NCBI GenBank assembly: GCA_964351245.1
Contig: CAYGNF010000007.1
Coordinates: 1-36,504 of the forward strand
DNA from: JANRKH01 sp964351245
GTDB lineage: Bacteria; Pseudomonadota; Alphaproteobacteria; Rickettsiales; Rickettsiaceae
Direction: 5' to 3'
DNA length: 36,504 bases
Position numbers and translations under genes: made by a program. The notes beneath the pieces were generated by a model. That model ran no database searches and was not told where the DNA came from. It saw only the letters and a list, made by a program, of their open reading frames with translations. This document shows, piece by piece, positions 17,922 to 25,533 of the stretch. Position 1 is the stretch's first letter, and every line of letters begins with the position of its first letter.

Positions 17922-18440
17922 ATGCAGAGTCATGAACTGGATTTGCACAAAAAAGTGCTTGTAGGTAGAATCCTAGGTCCATGGGGTATCAAAGGAGGTG
18001 TAAAGATTTTTATTTCTAGAGATTTTTTTTCCCATGTTGCAAAGAATATACACACAATGCAGTTTTTTTCTTTATTAAATGAGGAATTTAAATTTAAACT
18101 GATTAGATCCAAGACGCCACTAATGTATGTGGAACTTGAGGGTGTTACAGACAGAAATAGTGCGGAAAAAATCAACAAAGAGGATTTGTATTGCTATACT
18201 TCAGAGCTCCCTACACTAGAAAGTGATGAATATTATAGCTCCTCTCTACTAGGTCTACCTGTTCTAGATGAAAAAGGTGCAGAGATTGGGAGTATATTAT
18301 CTGTAGATAATTTTGGAGCCTCCGATATTATTGAGGTAGGATTCACGGATGGCGTATCTCAAATGCTTCCATTCTCTAGAGAAATTTTTATTCAAATAGA
18401 AAATGATAGAGTGATAATAAAACTGCCGAAGATGGTTTGA
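17922..18440 (+). CDS. rimM: Ribosome maturation factor RimM
   Basis: RimM binds S19 and assists maturation of the 30S head. The 172-residue protein shows the N-terminal RimM barrel (VGRILGPWGIKGGVKIF), the YVELEGVTDRNSAEKI middle segment and the PRC-barrel linker (YYSSSLLGLPVLDEKGAEIG). It ends with VSQMLPFSREIFIQIENDRV. The usual partners trmD, rplS and rpsP are not adjacent, so the classical rpsP-rimM-trmD-rplS operon is broken here. It is divergent from the AsmA-like gene. Confidence 0.95.
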   Translation: MQSHELDLHKKVLVGRILGPWGIKGGVKIFISRDFFSHVAKNIHTMQFFSLLNEEFKFKLIRSKTPLMYVELEGVTDRNSAEKINKEDLYCYTSELPTLESDEYYSSSLLGLPVLDEKGAEIGSILSVDNFGASDIIEVGFTDGVSQMLPFSREIFIQIENDRVIIKLPKMV

Positions 18441-18574
18441 TTTTATTATCATAAATTTTTTATCAGTTAGCGCGGTAATATTGCTACAAAATAAGCTGAG
18501 CATTAATTCAACTCAGATAAAACAATATACTTAATACATTAAATAATGTTACAATTAATAGAATCAATATACTC

Positions 18575-19819
18575 ATGACTATCAGTTTGCGTTTTGCACT
18601 TTTAATTTTTAGCTTAATTTTATCTAATTTGAGCTTAGGAGCATCATCCAAGGCATTAAAACACACAATACCGGCAGATCAAAGAATTAAAACTATGTTA
18701 GTTTTAGATGCAGATTCAAATAAAATTCTTGAGCAAAAAAATGCTCATGTATCGATTTATCCCGCATCGCTAACAAAATTGATGACTTTATATATTGCAT
18801 TTCAAGACTTGACTAGAGGCAAAATATTAATAGGTCAAAAAATTAAAATTTCAAAAAAAGCTGAAACAATTGAGCCATCAAAACTAGGACTGATATCGGG
18901 TAATACGATAGAAGTAAAAGATGCTGTACTAGGGCTAATAGTAAAGTCTGCGAATGATGCATCCATTGCATTAGCAGAGCATATAGGGGGTTCAGAAGAT
19001 AGGTTTGTATCGAGGATGAATAAGACAGCAGCTTTACTAGGAATGAATTCTACTCATTTTACCAATCCGCACGGATTACATCATCCAAATCAAAAAACTA
19101 CAGCTCATGATTTGAGTAAACTTACTGTAGCTCTGAAGAGGGATTTTCCTCAATATTATCCGTGGTTCCGCAAAGATCATTTTTATTTTGGGGGTAAGTT
19201 AATTTCTGGTCATAATAAAGTTACTAAAAATTACGATGGCGCCGAAGGTATGAAAACAGGATATACATTTAAAGCCGGATTTAATCTAATTACTGCGGTC
19301 AAAAGAAACAGCAAGAGTCTTATAGGCGTACTTACTGGATATCCTTCAGCCCAATCTCGTGATAAAGCTATGGTAGAGCTACTCGATAAAAAATTTGAAC
19401 AAAATGGTATTTTTCTTGCTAACACAGAGCGGCATAGGCAAAAACCGGCTAGTAAAATTAGTAGTGATGATCTGAAACATCAATTAGGAAAAGAACCTAG
19501 CGCATTTGCATCTATTACATCTAACCCAAGCAATGCATTCGATAATAAGGTAGATGATGATGTGTTTAGCCTGCAAAATAATACACAGAATACATCAGCG
19601 CCTGCACTTACAAGTAAAAATCAAAAATCTAAATCTAGCAGTAAATCTAAAGCTAAATCAAAGCAAAATAAGTATGTGTTAGCATCCTCATCCCAGCATT
19701 CTCAAAAAAACAAGTTGGTGAATAAAAAATCCTCTGTTAAGACTATCAAAACTCCGGTTAAATCAAAAAGACTTAAGAAGAAGACTCCTGTCAAATCCCC
19801 TAAAACTCTAGTAGTGTAA
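18575..19819 (+). CDS. D-alanyl-D-alanine carboxypeptidase (S11, DacA/DacF type)
   Basis: This is a periplasmic penicillin-binding enzyme that trims the terminal D-Ala of peptidoglycan stem peptides. A Sec signal peptide covers about residues 1-24 (ending near LSLGAS). All three active-site motifs are in place: Ser65-x-x-Lys68 (PASLTK), Ser125-Ala-Asn127 and Lys227-Thr-Gly229. GLHHPNQKTTAHDLSKL and GHNKVTKNYDGAEGMKTGYT are family-typical. After the catalytic domain, about residues 290-414 are low-complexity, Ser/Lys-rich and very basic at the end. There is no C-terminal amphipathic anchor of the E. coli kind, so the basic tail may serve wall or membrane contact. Together with murF it implies that peptidoglycan is made and modified. 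Confidence 0.93.
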   Translation: MTISLRFALLIFSLILSNLSLGASSKALKHTIPADQRIKTMLVLDADSNKILEQKNAHVSIYPASLTKLMTLYIAFQDLTRGKILIGQKIKISKKAETIEPSKLGLISGNTIEVKDAVLGLIVKSANDASIALAEHIGGSEDRFVSRMNKTAALLGMNSTHFTNPHGLHHPNQKTTAHDLSKLTVALKRDFPQYYPWFRKDHFYFGGKLISGHNKVTKNYDGAEGMKTGYTFKAGFNLITAVKRNSKSLIGVLTGYPSAQSRDKAMVELLDKKFEQNGIFLANTERHRQKPASKISSDDLKHQLGKEPSAFASITSNPSNAFDNKVDDDVFSLQNNTQNTSAPALTSKNQKSKSSSKSKAKSKQNKYVLASSSQHSQKNKLVNKKSSVKTIKTPVKSKRLKKKTPVKSPKTLVV

Positions 19820-19869
19820 TATCAGTTCAGATTTGTGCTGTGTTTCTATCATGAGATTTGTATCCTACC

Positions 19870-21732
19870 TTATCTTTTACGTTGATGAATATTTGGTAAT
19901 AATACTTGGGTTGTTGGTCTAGCTTTATACAACTGCCCTTGTGTGTTATTATTAGAACGAGTATTACTTCCTTCTATTTGAATCTTGTTCTTAATCGCAT
20001 AAATAATGGGATCTACACCTTCTATCTTATAACCCTCTTGAGATGCCCATAATATAGGGTGCATATTTTTTATTGTAAGACCTTGTCCTAAGGCAGATAA
20101 TATCGGGTGCTTTCCTTCTATTTTCAATTTATTATCAAGCGCATATCTAAATGCATGTTTTCCTTCTATTGTAATCTTGTGCTTAAGCGCATAAATAATG
20201 GGATCTACTTCATCTATCTTATAACCCTCTTGAGATGCCCATAATATCGGGTGCATATTTTTTATTGTAAGACCTTGTCCTAAGGCAGATAATATCGGGT
20301 GCTNNNNNNNNNNNNNNNNNNNNNNNNNNNNNNNNNNNNNNNNNNNNNNNNNNNNNNNNNNNNNNNNNNNNNNNNNNNNNNNNNNNNNNNNNNNNNNNNN
20401 NNNATGTTTTCCTTCTATTGTAATCTTGTGCTTAAGCGCATAAATAATGGGATCTACTCGATCTATCCATAATCCATTATTTGCGCACCATAAAATAGGG
20501 TCTTTTGTATCTATTTGCAGCCTATTATTAATTGCATAAATAATAGGATTCTGATCTTTTATTGTGAGTCGAAGCCCCCAAGCATAGAAGATAGGATCTT
20601 CTAAGGCACCAAAAAACTCCGAGAGATTCATCTTATTGAGATCCAAAAACTCTATACGTCCATCTATTGTACTTTGCTGCACTTGACGCAGTGCTTTTAT
20701 GTTAGAGTCTAGTATCTTAAATAATTCAGCATGTTTCGTAAATTGCCTTACTAAAATATCTTCTGGCTTCTCTAATTTAGATATAGATTCTTCTCTTTCT
20801 ATGGCTTCGTATAAATTTCTTTGAGCTCCCATGAGTGCATTTACACTATTATCAATGATCTTCTCTTCACGGATGCCAAAGCGGCCTGTCACTACTTGCT
20901 CAAAATTTATATATTTAAGAGTTTTGAATGGAACATTATTAGCCTTATCTAACTCTCCTATTCTATTATAGAGAAGATTCTCAACCTCATCATTACTAAT
21001 CTTCGCCATTTCTTCAATAGATTCTGCAAATTTCTCGGGGTATAAAAGGAAGTTTTGGTCGTACTTATAACGTTTTCCTGTTATATTTCGTAGAGATGAA
21101 ATAAGATCACGCATATTTGAGCACATCAGATAACCAGAGCGCCCGTGGTCAATTTTAAGCGCGTCGTATATAGCATCTCCATTAATATCTACCTCTTCTC
21201 TTGCACCTATATTACCCATATGCGCATCCCCTTCCCCGCAAAATACGGAGGCCGTCAAAACTCTTTCTAGATTTTCGACTCTTATTTTTGACGTATCTAA
21301 ACCCATCTTCTTTTCTCGCGCTATATCGCGAAGAGGGGTAAAATTTTCAAAGAATTGGCCAGTGATTTTTGGTTTTTTATTGATGAATGTGAGTCCGTAT
21401 ATAGGGGCTCTACCAGGCAATAATCTTTCATATAATCTAGAAACTATAAACTCAAAATTACCGTCCCTTGAATCGACTCCCTTATTACCATCACTCTGAG
21501 TTGCTTTAACAATAAAGTTTGATGAGCGCTTCTTGCCCGCAAGAGCTTCTTTATTCAAAGTATCGTCAACATAGATTTCGGTATTTGAGACACCGCCACC
21601 CTTTACCGTATTCTTGTCTCTGCGAGGAGCGGGTCTTTTGCCGCGCATATACAATAAACTCTCCAGCTCCTGAGTTTGTACCTTCTGAGTTACGCGTCCA
21701 GATTCATCCCTAGTCTGATTTTTCTTAGACAT
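19870..21732 (-). CDS. Kinase-like protein with C-terminal 16-residue tandem repeats (candidate effector; contains assembly gap)
   Basis: The gene is not recognised as a named family member. Residues 70-200 read like a PI3K/PI4K-superfamily kinase. NFIVKA holds a candidate ATP-site Lys76, a helix FEFIVSRLYERLLPG follows, and GEGDAHMGNI (167-175) with ALKIDHGRSG (191-200) resembles the catalytic loop D-x-H-x-x-N and the I-D-x-G metal motif. The first ~65 residues are polar and basic. Residues 380-590 are a run of 16-residue units with consensus (H/D)-P-I-(L/I)-x-A-x6-I, at least 11 of them, partly organised as a 64-residue higher-order repeat. A 100-N gap interrupts the array, so true length is unknown. 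AGAGGA precedes the ATG at good spacing. No signal peptide is seen. Alternatives are a HipA-like or protein kinase fold. The kinase assignment is inference from motifs. Confidence 0.55.
   Translation of the reverse strand: MSKKNQTRDESGRVTQKVQTQELESLLYMRGKRPAPRRDKNTVKGGGVSNTEIYVDDTLNKEALAGKKRSSNFIVKATQSDGNKGVDSRDGNFEFIVSRLYERLLPGRAPIYGLTFINKKPKITGQFFENFTPLRDIAREKKMGLDTSKIRVENLERVLTASVFCGEGDAHMGNIGAREEVDINGDAIYDALKIDHGRSGYLMCSNMRDLISSLRNITGKRYKYDQNFLLYPEKFAESIEEMAKISNDEVENLLYNRIGELDKANNVPFKTLKYINFEQVVTGRFGIREEKIIDNSVNALMGAQRNLYEAIEREESISKLEKPEDILVRQFTKHAELFKILDSNIKALRQVQQSTIDGRIEFLDLNKMNLSEFFGALEDPIFYAWGLRLTIKDQNPIIYAINNRLQIDTKDPILWCANNGLWIDRVDPIIYALKHKITIEGKHXXXXXXXXXXXXXXXXXXXXXXXXXXXXXXXXXXHPILSALGQGLTIKNMHPILWASQEGYKIDEVDPIIYALKHKITIEGKHAFRYALDNKLKIEGKHPILSALGQGLTIKNMHPILWASQEGYKIEGVDPIIYAIKNKIQIEGSNTRSNNNTQGQLYKARPTTQVLLPNIHQRKR
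19963..20595. repeat. 48-bp tandem repeat array with 192-bp higher-order unit
   Basis: This is the coding repeat of the kinase-like gene. Each 48-bp unit encodes 16 residues. A four-unit block recurs at a period of 192 bases: the segment from 20031 matches that from 20223 over 81 bases with one visible mismatch, up to the gap. The sequence right after the gap (20404 on) repeats 20153 onward. The outer units at both ends are more diverged, as expected for an array that grows by internal duplication. The gap is almost certainly caused by this repeat. Confidence 0.9.
20304..20403. other. Assembly gap of 100 N
   Basis: There are exactly 100 unknown bases, the usual placeholder for a gap of unestimated size. 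It falls inside the tandem repeat array, so the number of missing 48-bp units is unknown. One missing unit (AFRYA-type) would restore the four-unit order seen downstream. Confidence 0.95.
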
Positions 21733-21935
21733 AATTCCTCTTAGTTAATATATATCTAGTCATTAGTATATATTTCTTTAATGTAATTAAGCTAGGTAAA
21801 CATATATTTGATATTTAAAAATATATCTATCTATAGTTTTTAAGTGTCTATTGTTCGATAGTGTATCATGTGTATATCTCTTACTCGCAAAAGCTTATTA
21901 GGGCATCAATCCAAAATAAGATTAGAGATTAATAA

Positions 21936-22874
21936 TTATATAGATTTATGTGCCATTGTTGCATGATCCCAATTCTGCTTCATTAAGAGTTGAATTTTTT
22001 CAAATGCTTTATTTTCTATTTGCCTTACTCTTTCTTTGGAAATCATGAGCTTGGTACTTAATTCATCCAAAGTACTCTGACGATCTTGCAACCTACGCTT
22101 TTGAATGACAAATAATTCTCTCTCAGATAAGCTCTGCAATGCATTATGGAGTATTTGTTGCTTCATCTCCTTCTCCTGTCTTAATGAGCACATTAACTCT
22201 TGCGATGGCCTAACTTCAGGAATAAAGTCTATAAGCTCCGCATTAGAATCAGAGGCAAGAACCTGGTTATTTAAGGAAACATCTAAAGAAAGTCGTTGGT
22301 CCATCTCCCTTACTTCTGAAGCCGAAATACCTAGGTTATTAGCAATTTCTTGATAATCACCGTCGTTAATTTCCCTAGAGTTTTGATTTCTAATTTTATT
22401 TTTAATTTTTTTCAAACTGAAAAATAATTTTTTCTGGGCTGCAGTAGTGCCGAGCTTTACAAGGGACCATGATCTGAGAATATACTCTTGTATTGCGGCT
22501 TTAATCCACCACATAGAATATGTAGATAACCTATATCCTAAATCTGGATTAAATTTCTTTACGGCATGCATTAAGCCCATATTACCTTCTGAGATTAATT
22601 CACCCAATGGTAGCCCATAATTTCTGTATCCAAGTGCGATCTTAGCAACAAGTTTTAAATGACTCGTCACTAATTTATGAGCAGCTTCTGAATCATGCTC
22701 TTCCAAATATGTCTTTGCTAGCATAAATTCTTCTTCTTCGGTCAAAGAAGGTATAAGACTAATTTGTTTAAAATACCTTTGAAGTCCATCTTGAAGAGAT
22801 TGAGGGGCATCTATGTATTTAGGAGCCTCATTAGGCGCAGTAGGTAAGTTTTGAACCTTTGGTAATAAATTCAT
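21936..22874 (-). CDS. rpoH: RNA polymerase heat-shock sigma factor RpoH (sigma-32)
   Basis: This is an alternative sigma factor directing heat-shock promoters. The 312-residue protein lacks region 1.1. It has region 2 (LVTSHLKLVAKIALGYRNYG, ELISEGNMGLMHAVKKF, STYSMWWIKAAIQEYILRSW), the RpoH-specific SLVKLGTTAAQKKLFFSLKK, and region 4 with a helix-turn-helix (DELSTKLMISKERVRQIENK). It starts 9 bases after greA. The Shine-Dalgarno GAGGAAG shares bases with the greA stop codon (TGAGGAAG), so the two genes are tightly coupled. Downstream, 21733-21935 is AT-rich spacer and holds the promoter of the kinase-like gene. Confidence 0.96.
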   Translation of the reverse strand: MNLLPKVQNLPTAPNEAPKYIDAPQSLQDGLQRYFKQISLIPSLTEEEEFMLAKTYLEEHDSEAAHKLVTSHLKLVAKIALGYRNYGLPLGELISEGNMGLMHAVKKFNPDLGYRLSTYSMWWIKAAIQEYILRSWSLVKLGTTAAQKKLFFSLKKIKNKIRNQNSREINDGDYQEIANNLGISASEVREMDQRLSLDVSLNNQVLASDSNAELIDFIPEVRPSQELMCSLRQEKEMKQQILHNALQSLSERELFVIQKRRLQDRQSTLDELSTKLMISKERVRQIENKAFEKIQLLMKQNWDHATMAHKSI

Positions 22875-22883
22875 ATCGCTTCC

Positions 22884-23366
22884 TCAAATATCAAAGTGAC
22901 CATATGATATTTCTAAAATTTCATATGATTTAGAGGCTTTGGGTGTTACCACCTCTATAATTTCACCTATTGTTTTCCCAATCATAGCCTTAGCAAGAGG
23001 AGATGCAATAGAAATAAGTTTTTTAGAAATATCTGCTTCATACTCCCCAACTACATAAAATGCATTTTGTTCTTCTGTGTCATTATCTATTATTGTAACC
23101 TTTGCACCAAATTTGACAGAATCAAAATCAAAAGATGCTGGTTCTATTACCTCTGCCCTAGCCGATTTATCCTCAAGATCGATGATTTTACCTTCTACAA
23201 AGCTTTGTTTTTCTCTAGCTGCGTGGTATTCGGCGTTTTCAGAGAGATCTCCGTATTCCCTAGCAGTCGAAATTGCATCAATGATCTTTGGTCTTTCTAC
23301 TGATTTGAGTGTTTTGATTTCTTGTTTAAGCTTTTCAAAGCCTTGTTTTGTTATAGGAAATTTCAT
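22884..23366 (-). CDS. greA: Transcript cleavage factor GreA
   Basis: GreA rescues backtracked RNA polymerase by stimulating cleavage of the nascent RNA 3' end. The 160-residue protein has the N-terminal coiled coil with the acidic tip (AREYGDLSENAEYHAAREKQ, where the Asp and Glu pair is functional). The C-terminal FKBP-like domain includes KFGAKVTIID, ISIASPLAKAMIGKTIGEIIE and YEILEISY. It lies directly upstream of rpoH and shares the transcript. In many alphaproteobacteria greA follows carB, but carB is not present here; the upstream 391 bases contain no intact gene. Confidence 0.97.
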   Translation of the reverse strand: MKFPITKQGFEKLKQEIKTLKSVERPKIIDAISTAREYGDLSENAEYHAAREKQSFVEGKIIDLEDKSARAEVIEPASFDFDSVKFGAKVTIIDNDTEEQNAFYVVGEYEADISKKLISIASPLAKAMIGKTIGEIIEVVTPKASKSYEILEISYGHFDI

Positions 23367-23757
23367 ATATAGTCTTGCTAATTTAACTTATCTTGTGTAT
23401 TAATCCAATTACTGGGCTTCTTTTATTGTAAATGTATATAAAAAATAAAGCAGTTTCTAGAGCTCAAAAATCTCTTTTACTGCTTCAAGAGTCCCGTCGT
23501 AGTAAGGATATAACTCATCGTATCTTGATCTACTACAAGTTTACTGTTTCTATATAACAATATAATAACTAATGCCTAAAAAGTCAAGATTATTGGGGTA
23601 AAATTCTATGATACTAAGAAACATATTAGGCAATCACTATAATAAATCCTCAAAAGATTTATTCGAATATTAATATAGAAAGAATTATTCGTTCCGTTAG
23701 ACCTAAAATTATGTCTCGTATCTCATTAATACATATTATTTTAACGTTAAATAATTT
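23367..23757. other. 391-bp divergent intergenic region between greA and dnaG
   Basis: No intact gene is seen. Two inverted repeats stand out: AAGCAGT (23448-23454) with ACTGCTT (23479-23485), and GTAGTA (23499-23504) with TACTAC (23531-23536) plus an inner GATA/TATC. A 27-codon open stretch on the minus strand (23457-23540) reads RYDELYPYYDGTLEAVKEIF then EL-stop, protein-like but without a start codon, so it may be the remnant 3' end of a lost gene. A 21-codon plus-strand ORF, MILRNILGNHYNKSSKDLFE-Y (from about 23609), follows a GGGG site and is probably fortuitous. Promoters for greA and dnaG must lie here. Confidence 0.5.
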
Positions 23758-25533
23758 ATGAAAAATATACTTACTAATTTTTATGAACAAATTCGTACAA
23801 AAGTTCTAGTATCCGAAATCGCAAGATCTTATGTCACTCTCATAAAAAAAGGATATGAATATTCGGGATTATGTCCATTTCACAATGAAAAAACTCCTTC
23901 TTTTACTATCAATGATAATAAGAAATTTTATCACTGCTTTGGTTGTGGCGCCCACGGAGATGTAATAAAGTTTGAATCGGAGCAATCTGGTATGAGCTAC
24001 AAAGACTCTGCTTACAAAATTGCAGAAAAATATTCTATAGATATACCTATCTTTTCATTGCAGGCTCAAAAAGAAGTGCGGGACATAGATAGGATAATGT
24101 CTTTGATGACAGAAGCATGTAATTACTACGCATCTTGTATGAATGACAAAATAAGGCAAATGTTAAATACCAGAGGTATTAAAAACCATACAATAGATAA
24201 ATATAAAATTGGATATGCAGGAGCGTCTGGGGGGCTAATTTCCTTTTTTGCAAAAAAAAGTACGAGACTTGAAGAGCTTGGCATGTGCGGACTTGTATCT
24301 AAGAAGTCAGATGGTAGGTATTACGAATTTTTTTCCCATCGTATTATAATACCCATAATATCAAATTTTGGTAAAATCATAGGTTTTGGAGGGCGCTCTA
24401 TTGGATCTGAATTGCCAAAATATATTAACTCTCCAGAGAATCTGATTTTTAAAAAGGGTGAATCTTTATATGGAGAAAATATTGCCTCCTCTGTTGGATA
24501 TAAAGTGGGATCGATCATTCTAGTAGAAGGTTATTTTGATGTTATCACTTTACATCAATCAGGTTTTAAAAATACCGTAGCCTCTTTGGGAACAGCTGTT
24601 ACTAAGATGCAGTTAGAGAAGCTGTGGCAAATAGCGCCAGAGATTATAGTATGCCTAGATGGAGATGCAGCTGGTGTAAGAGCGAGTAAAAAAATTTTAG
24701 ATATAGCAATCGATATGGTATCTGCAACCAAAAGATTAAGCTTTATGCAAATGTCTCAAAAACTAGATCCAGAAGATATGATCAATAAGTATGGATCTAC
24801 AAATTTTGAACGCATTTTAAATAATAGACTCAATCTATCTGAATATATCTTTAAATCCATCACTGCCAATAAACCATCTAAAACCCCAGAAGATAGAGCT
24901 TGTATAGAGTCTGATCTTGCTAGTTACGTAATCAAAATCAAGGATGTGAGTTTGAAGCAAAATATGCAAAAATATTTCTATAATATGAGATGGAATTTGT
25001 ATAATAAAAAATCACCTACAGTAGATTTAAGAACAAATCTTGCCATTAGTGCTTCTTCGGAAATTGAAAATATAGATGATTTAATTTTATCATTTATTAT
25101 GACTAATATATCACTCATTCCGGGTGATATTATTCTCTTATCTTTACGTGCGATAGAATCATCTTCTCGTAGAGTGAATTTAATTGAATTCGTAACAGAG
25201 TATGTTGATTCATTATCAAATAGCTCAGATTTATCAAGAGAGAATTTAAAATTTGAAAATGATATAAAAAAAACTAGCTTTTGCGATGAATTTGAAATAC
25301 TATGCAGAAAATATAAGAGATCTATTGGTCCGCTTAATATTCAAGGCGGAGTACAAAATATGTTAGAATATTTATTGTCGAAAAGATATCTTTGCATCTT
25401 AACAGAAGAATTCAGGAATTTAATGAACCTAAATACTGACAGCACAGAAGAAAAAAAGCAGTTCTACCTCAATGAAATTCAGTCTACAAAAGAAAAAATC
25501 AACAATTTTGATATGGGTTTTTTGCAGCAATGA
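23758..25533 (+). CDS. dnaG: DNA primase DnaG
   Basis: DnaG synthesises RNA primers for chromosome replication at the fork. The 591-residue protein has the CHC2 zinc finger (Cys39, His42, Cys60, Cys63 in CPFH...HCFGCGAHGD). The RNA polymerase core follows with SHRIIIPIISNFGKIIGFGG and a TOPRIM domain (ILVEGYFDVITLHQSGF, CLDGDAAG, DPEDMINKYG). The C-terminal helicase-interacting part is less conserved, as usual. The gene overlaps rpoD by 4 bases (ATGA), giving the dnaG-rpoD pair of the macromolecular synthesis operon without rpsU, as in alphaproteobacteria. Confidence 0.97.
   Translation: MKNILTNFYEQIRTKVLVSEIARSYVTLIKKGYEYSGLCPFHNEKTPSFTINDNKKFYHCFGCGAHGDVIKFESEQSGMSYKDSAYKIAEKYSIDIPIFSLQAQKEVRDIDRIMSLMTEACNYYASCMNDKIRQMLNTRGIKNHTIDKYKIGYAGASGGLISFFAKKSTRLEELGMCGLVSKKSDGRYYEFFSHRIIIPIISNFGKIIGFGGRSIGSELPKYINSPENLIFKKGESLYGENIASSVGYKVGSIILVEGYFDVITLHQSGFKNTVASLGTAVTKMQLEKLWQIAPEIIVCLDGDAAGVRASKKILDIAIDMVSATKRLSFMQMSQKLDPEDMINKYGSTNFERILNNRLNLSEYIFKSITANKPSKTPEDRACIESDLASYVIKIKDVSLKQNMQKYFYNMRWNLYNKKSPTVDLRTNLAISASSEIENIDDLILSFIMTNISLIPGDIILLSLRAIESSSRRVNLIEFVTEYVDSLSNSSDLSRENLKFENDIKKTSFCDEFEILCRKYKRSIGPLNIQGGVQNMLEYLLSKRYLCILTEEFRNLMNLNTDSTEEKKQFYLNEIQSTKEKINNFDMGFLQQ

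Noticed and set aside
19963..20595. CRISPR array
   Set aside because: The repeats are contiguous 48-bp coding units in one open frame with no unique spacers and no cas genes nearby.
19963..20595. Ankyrin repeats in the kinase-like protein
   Set aside because: Units are 16 residues, not 33, and lack the TPLHxAxxxG and GADVN-type pattern that is clear in the separate ankyrin ORF at the window end.
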